NCBI GenBank assembly: GCA_937922235.1
Contig: CAKZVC010000016.1
Location: 30,222-94,221 of the forward strand
Length of the DNA stretch: 64,000 bases
Source: an uncultured Acidimicrobiales bacterium
GTDB lineage: Bacteria; Actinomycetota; Acidimicrobiia; Acidimicrobiales; SHLQ01
Direction: 5' to 3'
Translations under genes and position numbers: made by a program
Shown here: positions 1 through 8,599 of the stretch, piece by piece
Position numbering within the stretch: position 1 is the stretch's first letter
How the letters are laid out: each line of letters starts with the position of its first letter
The notes under the pieces: generated by a model
What the model was told of the DNA's origin: nothing
The model's input: only the letters and a program-made list of their open reading frames with translations
Databases searched by the model: none

Positions 1-18
1 CCTATGAAAGGGATCACA

Positions 19-207
19 ATGGCCGCATTCTCCGTAGAACTCGCCAATGACCGCATCGAACAAGTCCAGGGCGTCGATGCGTATCAGCAGGAAGGGCCGC
101 TCACCACGTTCTTCGCTGTCGAGTCCCAACGACTCGTCATCGACTCGTGGTCAACCAGGGTCGCATCGTTCCGTACGGTGGATATCAAGGCGGTACGACG
201 GGCCTGA
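19..207 (+). CDS. small hypothetical protein (62 aa)
   Basis: A small protein of about 62 residues with mixed alpha/beta composition, no membrane segment and no motif I recognise. The ATG at 19 is preferred because AAAGGG lies six bases before it; an in-frame ATG at 4 has no visible ribosome site within the window. Its TGA at 205-207 directly abuts the GTG start of the YqgE gene at 208, so the two are very likely co-transcribed and translationally coupled. The gene may begin further upstream, outside the window, if the ATG at 19 is internal. No function is assigned. Confidence 0.55.
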   Translation: MAAFSVELANDRIEQVQGVDAYQQEGPLTTFFAVESQRLVIDSWSTRVASFRTVDIKAVRRA

Positions 208-780
208 GTGGTCAGCGTCGAACCGAAGACGTCAGTATGGGGAATGCTCTCGACCGGTTCCCTTCTGCTCGCCACGCCGAGCATGCATGAAGAGACTTTT
301 GATCGCACTGTCATCTTCATCCTTGAACACGACGAGAGCGGGTCGATGGGCCTCGTGCTAAACCGTCCGAGCGACATGCTCGTCAGCGACGCTCTCCCCG
401 ACTTCGGTTCGCTCGCCCGACCCGACCGGCTCTTCCTCGGTGGTCCAGTCGAACAAGGCACCGCTCTAGTGCTCGCTGAACCTCTCGATCCCGCTGCACC
501 GGGAATGCACTTCATGCAGAACGGTATTGGCCTGCTCGACCTCACCGACGACGACAACCCCCGCATCATGCTTGAACGGGCTCGGGTCTTTTCCGGCTAC
601 GCCGGCTGGGGTCCCCGCCAACTCGAAACCGAGCTGCGCAACGGCGCATGGATCGTTGCGAACTGCGAACCGCAGGACGTGTGGAACTCCGACCATCAGA
701 CACTGTGGGCTCGCATCATGTCGCGCCTTGACCTGACCGAGTTCTTAGCTACGTACCCGAGCCAACCCTGGTTGAACTAG
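208..780 (+). CDS. YqgE/AlgH family protein (DUF179)
   Basis: 190 residues, the usual length for the YqgE/AlgH (UPF0301) family of soluble bacterial proteins of unknown biochemical function. The family signature is visible near the N-terminus: TGSLLLATPSM, then the segment FDRTVIFILEHDESGSMGLV followed by LNRP, and later LFLGGPVEQGTALVL and FSGYAGWGPRQLETEL. The GTG at 208 directly follows the stop of the preceding small gene. The family core begins around residue 12, so a start at the ATG near 241 is possible. The family call is secure; the role is not known. Confidence 0.9.
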   Translation: MVSVEPKTSVWGMLSTGSLLLATPSMHEETFDRTVIFILEHDESGSMGLVLNRPSDMLVSDALPDFGSLARPDRLFLGGPVEQGTALVLAEPLDPAAPGMHFMQNGIGLLDLTDDDNPRIMLERARVFSGYAGWGPRQLETELRNGAWIVANCEPQDVWNSDHQTLWARIMSRLDLTEFLATYPSQPWLN

Positions 781-798
781 CTGGCTTAACCCAAACCA

Positions 799-1752
799 CT
801 AGCTCAAAAGGTTGATCTCCCAAAGCACCTTCTGGAGCGCGCTTTCGGCAGTCACCGTGCTGTACGCCAGGGGGTTCGCTTCCGTGACACAGCTCGGGAT
901 TGGGGCCAACACCGTCGAAGGCGTCGGATGACAGAACTGAACGACGCTCAGGCGCTCGCCCGGCTCCGCCGGGTCACCCACTACTCGATGGTTACCTGGA
1001 GGCAGAATGCCATTCGTGAGCCGCTCGAGCATGAGCCCGGTGTTGATGACCATCTGCCCATCCGGAGGAATCGCATCGACCCACTCACCTCCGATCAGCA
1101 CCTGCAAACCCTTGGCCGTCGCACGGGGTAACGCGGTGATCAGGTTGATGTCGTCGTGGGCACCCGCCCACACGTGTTCACCGCTCGGAGCGTCGGGCAT
1201 CGGTGGGTAGCGAATCGCTCGAGTCAAGGTGGGCCCGTCCGTGACCATCTCGTCGAAAAAACTCTCAGCGCAACCGAGCCCAACCGCGATAATCCTGAGG
1301 AAACGCCGCTGAATCCCATAAATACGAGAATGGAAGTCGAGAAGCACCGACTCAATGCCGGGAACGGTTGCCTCGGGCAAGACCGGAGGGTTGTAGTTGC
1401 CGGGGTACGCCGTCTTTAGCGGATGCCCGTCAGGAAGCGACAGCCCCCAATTGAGCATCTCCTTCCAATCGGCGACATCCGATGATGCTGCCGTCTCGAC
1501 AAGCAACCCGGTATACCCGGTTTGCCCAAAGCTCTCGGGAACCCGGTAGTGCTCCTTCTCATCAAGTGGGCTGGAGAAGAATTCGGCGAGCTTGCCGTAC
1601 GCATCATCCAGCAGATCATTCGAGAGGTCGTGGGCGGTGTACACAAACCCGTTCGCCAGGCTTCGCATAACGCCATCAACGACTGCTGCTCGCTGGGAGG
1701 CATCGCCGGTTTCAAACGCCAAGAGGTCTACGTCGAGAATGTCATTGCCCAT
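799..1752 (-). CDS. 2-oxoglutarate/Fe(II)-dependent oxygenase, isopenicillin N synthase-like
   Basis: 317 residues. It has the DIOX_N segment at the N-terminus (GFVYTAHDLSNDLLDDAY, then FSSPLDEKEHYRVPESFGQTGYTG), then the jelly-roll oxygenase core. The iron ligands are visible as HDD (about residues 199-201) and the distal His in GNHRVVGDP (about 255). RLS (about 267-269) is the RxS motif that binds 2-oxoglutarate. The substrate cannot be deduced; relatives hydroxylate or desaturate small molecules. The ATG at 1752 is chosen over a TTG six bases upstream because a -10 hexamer TAGTGT lies exactly six bases before it, implying a leaderless mRNA. It is divergent from the next gene, with 59 bases between starts. 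Confidence 0.88.
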   Translation of the reverse strand: MGNDILDVDLLAFETGDASQRAAVVDGVMRSLANGFVYTAHDLSNDLLDDAYGKLAEFFSSPLDEKEHYRVPESFGQTGYTGLLVETAASSDVADWKEMLNWGLSLPDGHPLKTAYPGNYNPPVLPEATVPGIESVLLDFHSRIYGIQRRFLRIIAVGLGCAESFFDEMVTDGPTLTRAIRYPPMPDAPSGEHVWAGAHDDINLITALPRATAKGLQVLIGGEWVDAIPPDGQMVINTGLMLERLTNGILPPGNHRVVGDPAEPGERLSVVQFCHPTPSTVLAPIPSCVTEANPLAYSTVTAESALQKVLWEINLLS

Positions 1753-1764
1753 AGCCAAACACTA
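1753..1764 (-). promoter_or_regulatory. leaderless promoter -10 (TAGTGT) for the 2OG oxygenase gene
   Basis: On the minus strand TAGTGT (1759-1764) is followed by exactly six bases and then the ATG at 1752, so the predicted transcript starts at the initiation codon. No convincing -35 is seen. Confidence 0.55.
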
Positions 1765-1799
1765 TCGAGTCCCTACCCATCGACGCTCGATTCGACGCC

Positions 1800-1811
1800 T
1801 AGACTCCGGTC
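1800..1811 (+). promoter_or_regulatory. leaderless promoter -10 (TAGACT) for the saccharopine dehydrogenase-like gene
   Basis: TAGACT at 1800-1805 precedes the GTG at 1812 by exactly six bases. The same -10 and spacing is found before aroC at 17395-17400. Confidence 0.55.
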
Positions 1812-3053
1812 GTGACCTCCCCTACTGACAGGCCGTACGACGTCATCGTGTACGGCGCAACCAGCTTTGTTGGCCAAATCTTGTGCGCCTACCTTCGAGA
1901 CCGTCACGGCGGCGGACGTGATTCGGCCAGCGACATCTCGTGGGCGATTGCCGGGCGGAACCCGGCCAAGCTCGACGACATCGCCGACGACCTGGGTCTC
2001 GGCGTCGATCACCTTGTGGCAAACGCCCACGACCCGAAGGCACTCGCCGAGATGGTGGCGTCTACTCGTGTCGTTATCTCGACGGTCGGACCGTACGCGT
2101 TGTATGGGTCCGAACTCGTCGACGCTTGTGTAACCGCTGGCACCGACTACTGCGATCTCACTGGTGAACCGCATTGGATGCAGCAGATGATCGATGCCCA
2201 TCACGACCGCGCCACCCGTTCGGGTTCCCGCATCGTCCATGCCTGTGGCTTCGATTCGATTCCCTCGGACCTCGGGGTTGCCTACACCCAGCGCATGGCT
2301 AACGAGCTTCTTGGTGAGCACTGCCACCAGATCTCCATGCGGGTCAAGGCCATGAAGGGCAGCGCAAGCGGCGGCACGATCGCTTCGATGCTCAACATTG
2401 TCGAAGAGACAAAAGACAACCCCGATCTTCGGCGCGTGCTCACCAACCCGTATGCATTGGCCCCCGAGGGCATGCGCAGCGGAGTCCGTCAGCACAACGT
2501 CACTGTGCCCATGCGAGACGAAGCCTCCGATCGATGGGTTGCGCCGTTCGTCATGGCGTCGGTCAACACCCGCATTGTGCACCGCAGCCATGCGCTTCGC
2601 GGCCGCCCATGGGGGGACGACTTCTTGTACGACGAGGCCATGATCACCGGCAGCGGCCCGCTCGGCGCAGTGAAGGCCGGCGGCCTGACCGGCGGCCTCG
2701 GCGCGTTCATGGCAGCGTCCAGCGTCGGACCGGTCCGTGAACTCCTTGCCAACAAGGTCCTTCCGAAGCCTGGTGAAGGACCTTCGCCCGAGGCCCAAGC
2801 GGCCGGGTTCTACGATCTTCGTTTCTACGGCACGACGCCATCGGGAACCACGATCACGACCAAAGTCACCGGCGATCAAGACCCGGGCTACGGCTCGACA
2901 GCCAAGATGCTCGGAGAAGCAGCGGCGGCTCTATTGGACGCTGATCCTGCAGACACTCCGGGCGGTTTCTGGACGCCGGCGACTGCCCTCGGCATCGACC
3001 TCGAGCAGCGCCTCGTCGAACACGCAGGACTGACGTTTTCTATCGTCGACTAA
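1812..3053 (+). CDS. saccharopine dehydrogenase-like NAD(P)-binding oxidoreductase (trans-acting enoyl reductase type)
   Basis: 413 residues with a Rossmann dinucleotide fold at the N-terminus (VIVYGATSFVGQIL, residues 11-24). Further family segments are GRNPAKLDDIADDLG, TDYCDLTGEPHWMQQMIDAH and RIVHACGFDSIPSDLG. This is the pattern of the actinobacterial saccharopine-dehydrogenase-like family that includes the trans-acting enoyl reductases of mycobacterial lipid synthesis. A Gly-rich membrane-associating stretch (GGLTGGLGAFMAASSVG) near residue 300 also fits that group. No polyketide synthase gene is nearby, so the substrate is unknown. It starts with GTG behind a leaderless-type promoter and is followed within 50 bases by the AlkB-like gene. 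Confidence 0.85.
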   Translation: MTSPTDRPYDVIVYGATSFVGQILCAYLRDRHGGGRDSASDISWAIAGRNPAKLDDIADDLGLGVDHLVANAHDPKALAEMVASTRVVISTVGPYALYGSELVDACVTAGTDYCDLTGEPHWMQQMIDAHHDRATRSGSRIVHACGFDSIPSDLGVAYTQRMANELLGEHCHQISMRVKAMKGSASGGTIASMLNIVEETKDNPDLRRVLTNPYALAPEGMRSGVRQHNVTVPMRDEASDRWVAPFVMASVNTRIVHRSHALRGRPWGDDFLYDEAMITGSGPLGAVKAGGLTGGLGAFMAASSVGPVRELLANKVLPKPGEGPSPEAQAAGFYDLRFYGTTPSGTTITTKVTGDQDPGYGSTAKMLGEAAAALLDADPADTPGGFWTPATALGIDLEQRLVEHAGLTFSIVD

Positions 3054-3058
3054 CAGAA

Positions 3059-3074
3059 TCGAACACGCGTTCGT
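3059..3074. promoter_or_regulatory. probable LexA (SOS) box upstream of the AlkB-like gene
   Basis: TCGAACACGCGTTCGT matches the actinobacterial/Gram-positive LexA operator TCGAAC-N4-GTTCGA with one mismatch in the last base. It lies 24 bases before the preferred start (3098) of the AlkB-like gene and overlaps the expected -35 region of a -10 hexamer TATCGT at 3084-3089. Confidence 0.7.
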
Positions 3075-3097
3075 CAACGATGATATCGTGGACACTC

Positions 3098-3721
3098 ATG
3101 AGTGTGCTTCCCTTAACGCTGTTCGGTATCGGTGAACCCGTCATCTACTCAGCGTGGACACCATCACGCACCCAGCTCGATCCGTGCTGTTGGGTCGACC
3201 ACGCTCCCGGATTCCTCCTTGGAGCTGACGAGCTCCTCGGCAGACTCGATGACACCATGGAATGGTTCCGCGGAAAGCGCTTGATGTACGGCACCTGGTA
3301 CGACGAGCCTCGTCTTACGGCGACCGATGCCAAAGCCGAGCACACCGTTCCCGACTCCATCGATGCCATCAGGTCAGAGCTCTCGACGCACTACGACCGC
3401 GCTTTTCGCGGGTTGTTCTGCAATTACTACACCTCTGGGAGCGACAGCGTTGCGTGGCATGCTGACCGCATTGGCCGCACAGAGGTCGACCCACTTGTTG
3501 CCATTGTGAGCCTCGGAGGACCCCGACATTTTCTGCTGCGTCAGCAGTCAGGCGGGGCCAGTCACCGCATTCGACTCAACTCGGGCGATCTGTTGATCAT
3601 GGGCGGAGCAACCCAGCACCACTGGGAGCATGCGGTGCCCAAAACTGCGAGCGCTCCACCACGCATGAGCGTCACGATGCGCGCTGGCGGAGCGCCGCTT
3701 TCGACTCGAAACATCACCTGA
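3098..3721 (+). CDS. AlkB-like Fe(II)/2-oxoglutarate dioxygenase (alkylated nucleic acid repair)
   Basis: 207 residues. It has the AlkB hallmarks: a nucleotide-recognition region (FRGKRLMYGTWYDEPRLTA), the NYYTSGSDSVAWHAD segment with iron ligands His121 and Asp123, the distal His178 in HHWEHAVPK, and the arginines of PPRMSVTMR (about 189 and 195) that bind 2-oxoglutarate. SLGGPRHFLLR is typical of the family. AlkB enzymes oxidatively demethylate 1-methyladenine and 3-methylcytosine in DNA or RNA. The ATG at 3098 is preferred to 3080 because a TATCGT -10 hexamer lies eight bases upstream and the family core begins soon after. A near-perfect LexA box at 3059-3074 suggests damage-inducible expression. 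Confidence 0.9.
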   Translation: MSVLPLTLFGIGEPVIYSAWTPSRTQLDPCCWVDHAPGFLLGADELLGRLDDTMEWFRGKRLMYGTWYDEPRLTATDAKAEHTVPDSIDAIRSELSTHYDRAFRGLFCNYYTSGSDSVAWHADRIGRTEVDPLVAIVSLGGPRHFLLRQQSGGASHRIRLNSGDLLIMGGATQHHWEHAVPKTASAPPRMSVTMRAGGAPLSTRNIT

Positions 3722-3793
3722 CCGGTTTGCTAATTCGATAGAGGTTCGAACAAAAGTCGTTACTGTTCGCGTGCTTCATGCCGATAGTTGGGC

Positions 3794-6052
3794 ATGACGA
3801 TGTCTTCCGTACGGCGCTTGGTCGTGCTGATAATCGTCGGCGGAACGATTATCTCCTTCATAGCGGCCCGATCGGTTTCACAAGCGCGCGACGATGCAGT
3901 CGAACGCGCGCTCACGAGCGAGACGGAAGAGATTTCTGACGAGCTCACCCGGCTGAGTGACACCGCCTTCACGTCGGTGATTAACCTCGGCGAGATCGTG
4001 GCCAGCGAGTGGCAGACATCGGAGGAGTACCGCTTGCTATGGCCCAGCTATCAAACCGCGCTTCCAGGAGACACGGCTAGCCTTTTGCTCGCGTCGGTGC
4101 CGGCCAATGAGCTAGGCCAATTCACGGCCAGCCAAGTCCAATTCGATAGTGAATTCGTGCCGACGATCGTGAACCGCGCTCCGTCCGAGTCGGGCCATGT
4201 CTTCATCGTTGCGTCGTCCGACGTCACTCAACCCATCGGGGCAGATCTGTCGTCGATTCCAGGCGCCTCAGAGATCTTCCTCGAGATCGAAGCCGGACAG
4301 GTTGTGGTCCGTGGCGCTGACTTCCGCTCCCCTGTCAACGTCCCACCTGGACAGGCGCAACTCATTTTCCGAACGACCGCCGATCGACCAGATGGCATAC
4401 CTGGAGACATTTGGAACGTCGCCCAGGTCGATAGTGCAACGCTCCTCGAAGAAGCGATGGCCGGACGTGATGGCTTCGGCGCGAACCTGACCCTCAACGT
4501 CAACGATCAACTCCTCATGGAAGGCCTATCTGCGACGGACGCGATCGCTCGCACCTCCCGCGTAGCCGGATCTCAGGGCCTTGAATTCAACTTGGCCGTG
4601 TGGACCGACGGAACCTCCGTCGTCACCCGCAGCCCGTTGTCGGTGTTCTGGACGGTCATGGCCTCGACGCTCGGCTTCGCTGCGTTGATCGGGCTCTCCT
4701 CGACGGCGTACGTGCTCGCTCGACGAGCCGAGAGTGGCGAGCGCGAAGCACGACAGGATGAACTGACCAACTTGCCAAACCGACGCTGGGTTATGGAGAC
4801 CTTGCAGGCCCGAAAGGGCGAGATGGCCGTCCTGTTCTGCGACCTCGACCGATTCAAGATTGTGAACGACTCCGTCGGGCACGCGTCAGGCGACGAGCTC
4901 CTTGTCCGCGTCAGCGAGCGCATGGTCTCGCTCGTCGGCGACCGCGGACGAGTAGCCCGTTTCGGTGGAGATGAGTTCATCATCGTGGTCCAACGGGGCG
5001 ACGACACCGAGGGGCAGGCCGTCGAGATAGCGACCGAGCTGGTGTCGTCGATGCGCGATCCGTTCATGATTGAGGCAGGGTCGTTCCGAACCTCGGTATC
5101 GGTAGGTCTCGCTACCGGCAACACGAACGCGATCAACGGTGGCGAACTCATTCGTGCAGCCGACGTGGCACTAGGGCGAGCAAAGAACAACGGACGTGAC
5201 ACCTTCGTCGTCTACGACAACGAGATGCGCGAGGCCGAAATCGGCCGACTCAAGCTCGAATCCGAGCTCCAAACTGCCCTCGACGCGAAAGATCTCAAAG
5301 TCCATTTCCAGCCCATCGTCGATGCGACGAAGCAGATTCGGTCCTACGAGGCACTCGTGCGTTGGGAGCATCGAGGCGAGCTGATCAGCCCTGGGATCTT
5401 CCTTCCCGTTGTCGAGGAGATGGGTCGCATGGGCGACCTCGGCGAGATCGTGCTCCGCAAGGCAGTCGAGATCTTCACCGAAGTAATCGGCAACGACGAC
5501 CCAACAACGCTCCACATCAACGTCGATGCCAGCCAATTGCTCGACCCAAAGTTTCCGCAGACCGTACGCGACGTCATCGAAGAGTTCGACCTCGACCCGG
5601 GTCGACTCATCCTCGAACTCACCGAGGGCGAATGGGTCGACTCGAGCATCGACCTTGAGAACGTCCTACTCGAGCTCTCAAACGGTGGCTTTGCCTTCGC
5701 AATCGATGACTTCGGCAGTGGATACTCCTCGCTCGCACGGCTCCTGACCGTTCCGGGCTTAGCAGAGATCAAGATCGACCGTTCAATGGTCGTTCGAGCT
5801 ATGGACCCCCGTACCGGGGCAATCGTCGCTGGCTTGGTTGAGATTGCCGACCGACTCGAGGTCACGCTGATCGCTGAAGGTGTGGAGAAAACTGAAGAGT
5901 TCGCCGTGCTTCGCCGCGCCGGCATCCCCCACTTCCAGGGCTACCTGTTTGGCCGTCCAGCCGAACTCACCGCAGACGTCCATGTCCGTCCGGACAGTAG
6001 TAACGACGACCCTGCGTTTCACGAGCGCAGCTCGGAAGCTGACGCTGCCTAG
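3794..6052 (+). CDS. membrane-bound GGDEF-EAL protein (cyclic di-GMP synthase/phosphodiesterase)
   Basis: About 752 residues. Two membrane segments (about 8-28 and 281-305) bracket an extracytoplasmic sensor region of about 250 residues resembling CHASE-type domains. A GGDEF domain follows with an intact active site (RFGGDEF, about 391), then an EAL domain with intact YEALVRW (about 517), HINVDAS, IDDFGSGYSS and AEGVEKTEE motifs. Both synthesis and hydrolysis of cyclic di-GMP are possible on sequence. The allosteric inhibitory RxxD site normally five residues before GGDEF is absent (GDRGRVAR). The start at 3794 or 3800 is uncertain; an in-frame TTG exists at 3788. Its TAG overlaps the stop codon of the convergent BrkB gene in a shared CTAG. 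Confidence 0.93.
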   Translation: MTMSSVRRLVVLIIVGGTIISFIAARSVSQARDDAVERALTSETEEISDELTRLSDTAFTSVINLGEIVASEWQTSEEYRLLWPSYQTALPGDTASLLLASVPANELGQFTASQVQFDSEFVPTIVNRAPSESGHVFIVASSDVTQPIGADLSSIPGASEIFLEIEAGQVVVRGADFRSPVNVPPGQAQLIFRTTADRPDGIPGDIWNVAQVDSATLLEEAMAGRDGFGANLTLNVNDQLLMEGLSATDAIARTSRVAGSQGLEFNLAVWTDGTSVVTRSPLSVFWTVMASTLGFAALIGLSSTAYVLARRAESGEREARQDELTNLPNRRWVMETLQARKGEMAVLFCDLDRFKIVNDSVGHASGDELLVRVSERMVSLVGDRGRVARFGGDEFIIVVQRGDDTEGQAVEIATELVSSMRDPFMIEAGSFRTSVSVGLATGNTNAINGGELIRAADVALGRAKNNGRDTFVVYDNEMREAEIGRLKLESELQTALDAKDLKVHFQPIVDATKQIRSYEALVRWEHRGELISPGIFLPVVEEMGRMGDLGEIVLRKAVEIFTEVIGNDDPTTLHINVDASQLLDPKFPQTVRDVIEEFDLDPGRLILELTEGEWVDSSIDLENVLLELSNGGFAFAIDDFGSGYSSLARLLTVPGLAEIKIDRSMVVRAMDPRTGAIVAGLVEIADRLEVTLIAEGVEKTEEFAVLRRAGIPHFQGYLFGRPAELTADVHVRPDSSNDDPAFHERSSEADAA

Positions 6053-6978
6053 CTAGCGGTCGGTGTCACGGCGTCGAGCCCCGCAGATTGACGGGCCTCG
6101 TACACCCGTTGACGACCAAGAGCTGCATCGACCTCGGCCCCGATGAGCACCGCCAACGCCATGAGCTGGAGCCAGAGCATCACAACGATGATCGTTGCGA
6201 GCGTTCCGTAGGTTTCGCCGTAGCTACCGAAATTGTTGACGAACACGCCGAAGCCCCAGGAGAGCAGCACGATGAGTGCCGTGCCCACCGCTGCGCCTTT
6301 GGTGATGATTGGCGACTTCCCTCCTGCAACAAGTTCAGAGCTACGGGCTGGGTCCGATGCTGGTCCGACTCGATACAGAAAGGACAGCGCCGCCACCATG
6401 AGCAGCCCAAGCGCGACGAATCGGCCAATCGATATCAGCCATCGAATAGCGCTGCTATCGATCCAGTTATTCAGCTGAGCTGGCAGCACCGACATGGTGA
6501 ACACCATTGCAGCCACCATGACCAGCGCTCCGAGCATCAAACCGATGGCGAGAAGACGCTTGAGTATGAAGTTGCGAGTCTCGGTCCGGTCGAACACAAC
6601 GTTGAGGGTTTCCATGAGCTGACCAACAGCACCCGAGGCGGTGAATACGGAGGCGGCAATACCGATTGCTGCAGCGATTCCGGCGCCAGTGGAGCCGCTA
6701 TCGGCAATATCGGTGATCTGCTGTACGACGAAATCGCGAGTCGCCTCAGGCGAGTTGGCCAGGGCGGCTTCTGTCTCGGTCTTCAGCGTCTCGGTATCGG
6801 CGACCATGCCGGTTATCGATACCGCAGCAGCGAGCGCTGGGATCAGTGCGATAAACGCAAAGAACGCAACGCCGGCAGCGAAGATCGGTAGTCGGTGTTC
6901 TTTGACCTTGTCCTTGAGCTCGCCAAAGAGCTTTGGCGGCGGTGCAGGGGTGTTCTCGTTCTTCTTGGTTTTCGCCAT
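6049..6978 (-). CDS. YihY/BrkB family integral membrane protein (UPF0761)
   Basis: 309 residues with about six hydrophobic segments, beginning with the family signature HRLPIFAAGVAFFAFIALIP and including the characteristic LLSWGFGVFVNNFGSYGETYGTLATIIVVMLWLQL region with the Gly/Tyr pattern of YihY. The family was once called ribonuclease BN by mistake; its role is unknown, with proposals of envelope or transport function. A polar N-terminal tail (KTKKNENTPAPPPK) is cytoplasmic. The start ATG has AGGATTGGTGAA upstream. It is convergent with the GGDEF-EAL gene, sharing four bases at the stops. Confidence 0.93.
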   Translation of the reverse strand: MAKTKKNENTPAPPPKLFGELKDKVKEHRLPIFAAGVAFFAFIALIPALAAAVSITGMVADTETLKTETEAALANSPEATRDFVVQQITDIADSGSTGAGIAAAIGIAASVFTASGAVGQLMETLNVVFDRTETRNFILKRLLAIGLMLGALVMVAAMVFTMSVLPAQLNNWIDSSAIRWLISIGRFVALGLLMVAALSFLYRVGPASDPARSSELVAGGKSPIITKGAAVGTALIVLLSWGFGVFVNNFGSYGETYGTLATIIVVMLWLQLMALAVLIGAEVDAALGRQRVYEARQSAGLDAVTPTAS

Positions 6979-7022
6979 GATTCACCAATCCTGTCAGGCC
7001 CGGCGACTACCGTTCACGATCG

Positions 7023-7676
7023 ATGGAGCCTTTTGTTTTTGGAGTCGATCTCGACGGTGTCTGCGGCGACTATACGCCTGCGTTTCGCACCATTGCTGCA
7101 CGGGAGCTGGGGGTCTCTGAAGACGAGTTGCCGCTTGAGCGATCGTGGGACTTTCGCGAGTGGAATCTTGAACGAGCCGGCGGCTTTGAGCGTCTGCACG
7201 CGCTTGCAGTCGCCGAGGATCGCCTCTTCGCAACGATGCCGCCAATCGACGGCGTCACCGATGCGCTTTGGCGCTTGTCAGATGCTGGCATCCACATCCG
7301 AGTGATTACGCATCGCCTCTATGTGAACTGGGGTCATGCGTCAGCGGTGGCCGACACGGTCGAGTGGCTCGACCAGCATCGAATCCCGTATCGAGACATC
7401 TGCTTTCTCGGCAACAAACCCGATGTTGGCGCCGACGTGTACATCGACGATGGGCCTCACAACATCATCCAGCTCCGCAAGGCCGGCTTTAACGCCATCG
7501 TGTTCGACCAGCCGTACAACCGCGACCTCGCCGGCCCGCGTGCAAAGAACTGGGCCGAGCTCGAAGACATGGTTATGGATCTTGCAGCTGAGCGTCTGGG
7601 CGCGGTCGAGCCACAGCTCCCTGGCGTAGATCCTGGAGCCGACCGACTCGACCGGAATCGCGCGGCCGACGAGTAA
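7023..7676 (+). CDS. 5'(3')-deoxyribonucleotidase-like HAD phosphatase
   Basis: 217 residues. The HAD nucleophile motif is FGVDLDGVCGDY at residues 6-17, the loop RVITHRL follows near residue 98, and DVYIDDGPHNIIQLRKAG supplies the acidic motif IV. This matches the NT5C-type family of 5' nucleotidases acting on (deoxy)nucleoside monophosphates; relatives occur in phages and bacteria. The substrate is not proven. The start at 7023 is divergent from BrkB. A TACCGT hexamer nine bases upstream may be its -10 element, giving a very short leader without a ribosome site. Confidence 0.8.
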   Translation: MEPFVFGVDLDGVCGDYTPAFRTIAARELGVSEDELPLERSWDFREWNLERAGGFERLHALAVAEDRLFATMPPIDGVTDALWRLSDAGIHIRVITHRLYVNWGHASAVADTVEWLDQHRIPYRDICFLGNKPDVGADVYIDDGPHNIIQLRKAGFNAIVFDQPYNRDLAGPRAKNWAELEDMVMDLAAERLGAVEPQLPGVDPGADRLDRNRAADE

Positions 7677-7696
7677 TCGCCGTGAGCGCCTAACTG

Positions 7697-8527
7697 CTAG
7701 CGGTGCGCGAGCTTCTCGCGTGCGGGGTCGAGGTCGTTCGGGTTGGTCACACCGATCCACTCCTCGTCCGACACCGGCACCTTGACGGTCAGTTCACCGG
7801 TCTCACGAAGACGGTCGACGACGTCGGGCAGCAAGTACTCGGTCTTGGGCTGATCGCCGAACTCATCGTAAAACGCTTCCCACTGGCTCTGCAGATGTGG
7901 GAAGAGTGACTGGGGGAACCCAAACATGTTCATCGACACCATGGTGTCGTCGCTATGTTCGCCAGCCGGATCGTCGGAACGGATCTGGCCGTCCTCCCCA
8001 CGAGCAATGCCGTGCGTTTCGCTGATCGACTCCAGCAATCCGTCCGAGACCGCGCACACGCCACGCGACACAGCGCCTTCAAGCGGAAGGGTCTTCGACA
8101 GCTGGAACGCAACGAGGGCACCAACGGTGTCCTCGCCACCTGACAACGCATCAGCTGCGAGCTGGAACGACGACGGCCCGTAGTAGTCATCGGCATTCAC
8201 AACGATGAACGATCCCGGTACAACCGCAGCGGCGGAGAGCACGGCGTGAGCAGTTCCCCAGGGCTTGTCGCGGTGCGGTCCCAGATCATCTTGTCGAACC
8301 AGGACAAAGCCATCGAGCGAGTCGTATTGCCGCTCGAGGTGCGCTCGAACGTCCTCTTCAATATCGGTCCGGATGATGAGGACAACTTGGTTACATCCAG
8401 CTGCGCGTCCGTCTTGAATTGCGAAATCTAAGAACGCTTCGCCATTCGGGCCGACCTCAACAAGCTGTTTCGTTCCGCCGAAACGACTGCCAAGGCCAGC
8501 GGCCATAATCACCAAAGAAAGATCCAT
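7697..8527 (-). CDS. NTP transferase (sugar-phosphate nucleotidyltransferase-like)
   Basis: 276 residues. The nucleotidyltransferase signature is at the N-terminus: VIMAAGLGSRFGGTKQLVEVGPNGE, with the Gly-rich loop and Lys that bind the NTP. Later come WGTAHAVLSA and VVNADDYYG, the Asp-containing metal-binding segment. The fold is that of NDP-sugar pyrophosphorylases. The family could act on glucose-1-phosphate, mannose-1-phosphate or another phosphorylated substrate; nothing nearby decides this. It is divergent from the HAD phosphatase at 8600, with 72 bases between the starts. Confidence 0.85.
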   Translation of the reverse strand: MDLSLVIMAAGLGSRFGGTKQLVEVGPNGEAFLDFAIQDGRAAGCNQVVLIIRTDIEEDVRAHLERQYDSLDGFVLVRQDDLGPHRDKPWGTAHAVLSAAAVVPGSFIVVNADDYYGPSSFQLAADALSGGEDTVGALVAFQLSKTLPLEGAVSRGVCAVSDGLLESISETHGIARGEDGQIRSDDPAGEHSDDTMVSMNMFGFPQSLFPHLQSQWEAFYDEFGDQPKTEYLLPDVVDRLRETGELTVKVPVSDEEWIGVTNPNDLDPAREKLAHR

Positions 8528-8599
8528 TCCACCATTCGTAGTCGCGAGCCGACGTGGAGTGGCGTCATTGCGTGACTTTGCGTCCTACGATGACGCCCC

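Noticed and set aside
1773..2879. Long minus-strand frame of 368 codons opposite the saccharopine dehydrogenase-like gene
   Set aside because: A shadow of high-G+C codon structure; the plus-strand protein has clear family motifs, while this one has no recognisable domain.
3741..3775. GTTCGAAC-like sequence before the GGDEF-EAL gene as a LexA box
   Set aside because: The halves are in the wrong order and spacing for TCGAAC-N4-GTTCGA.
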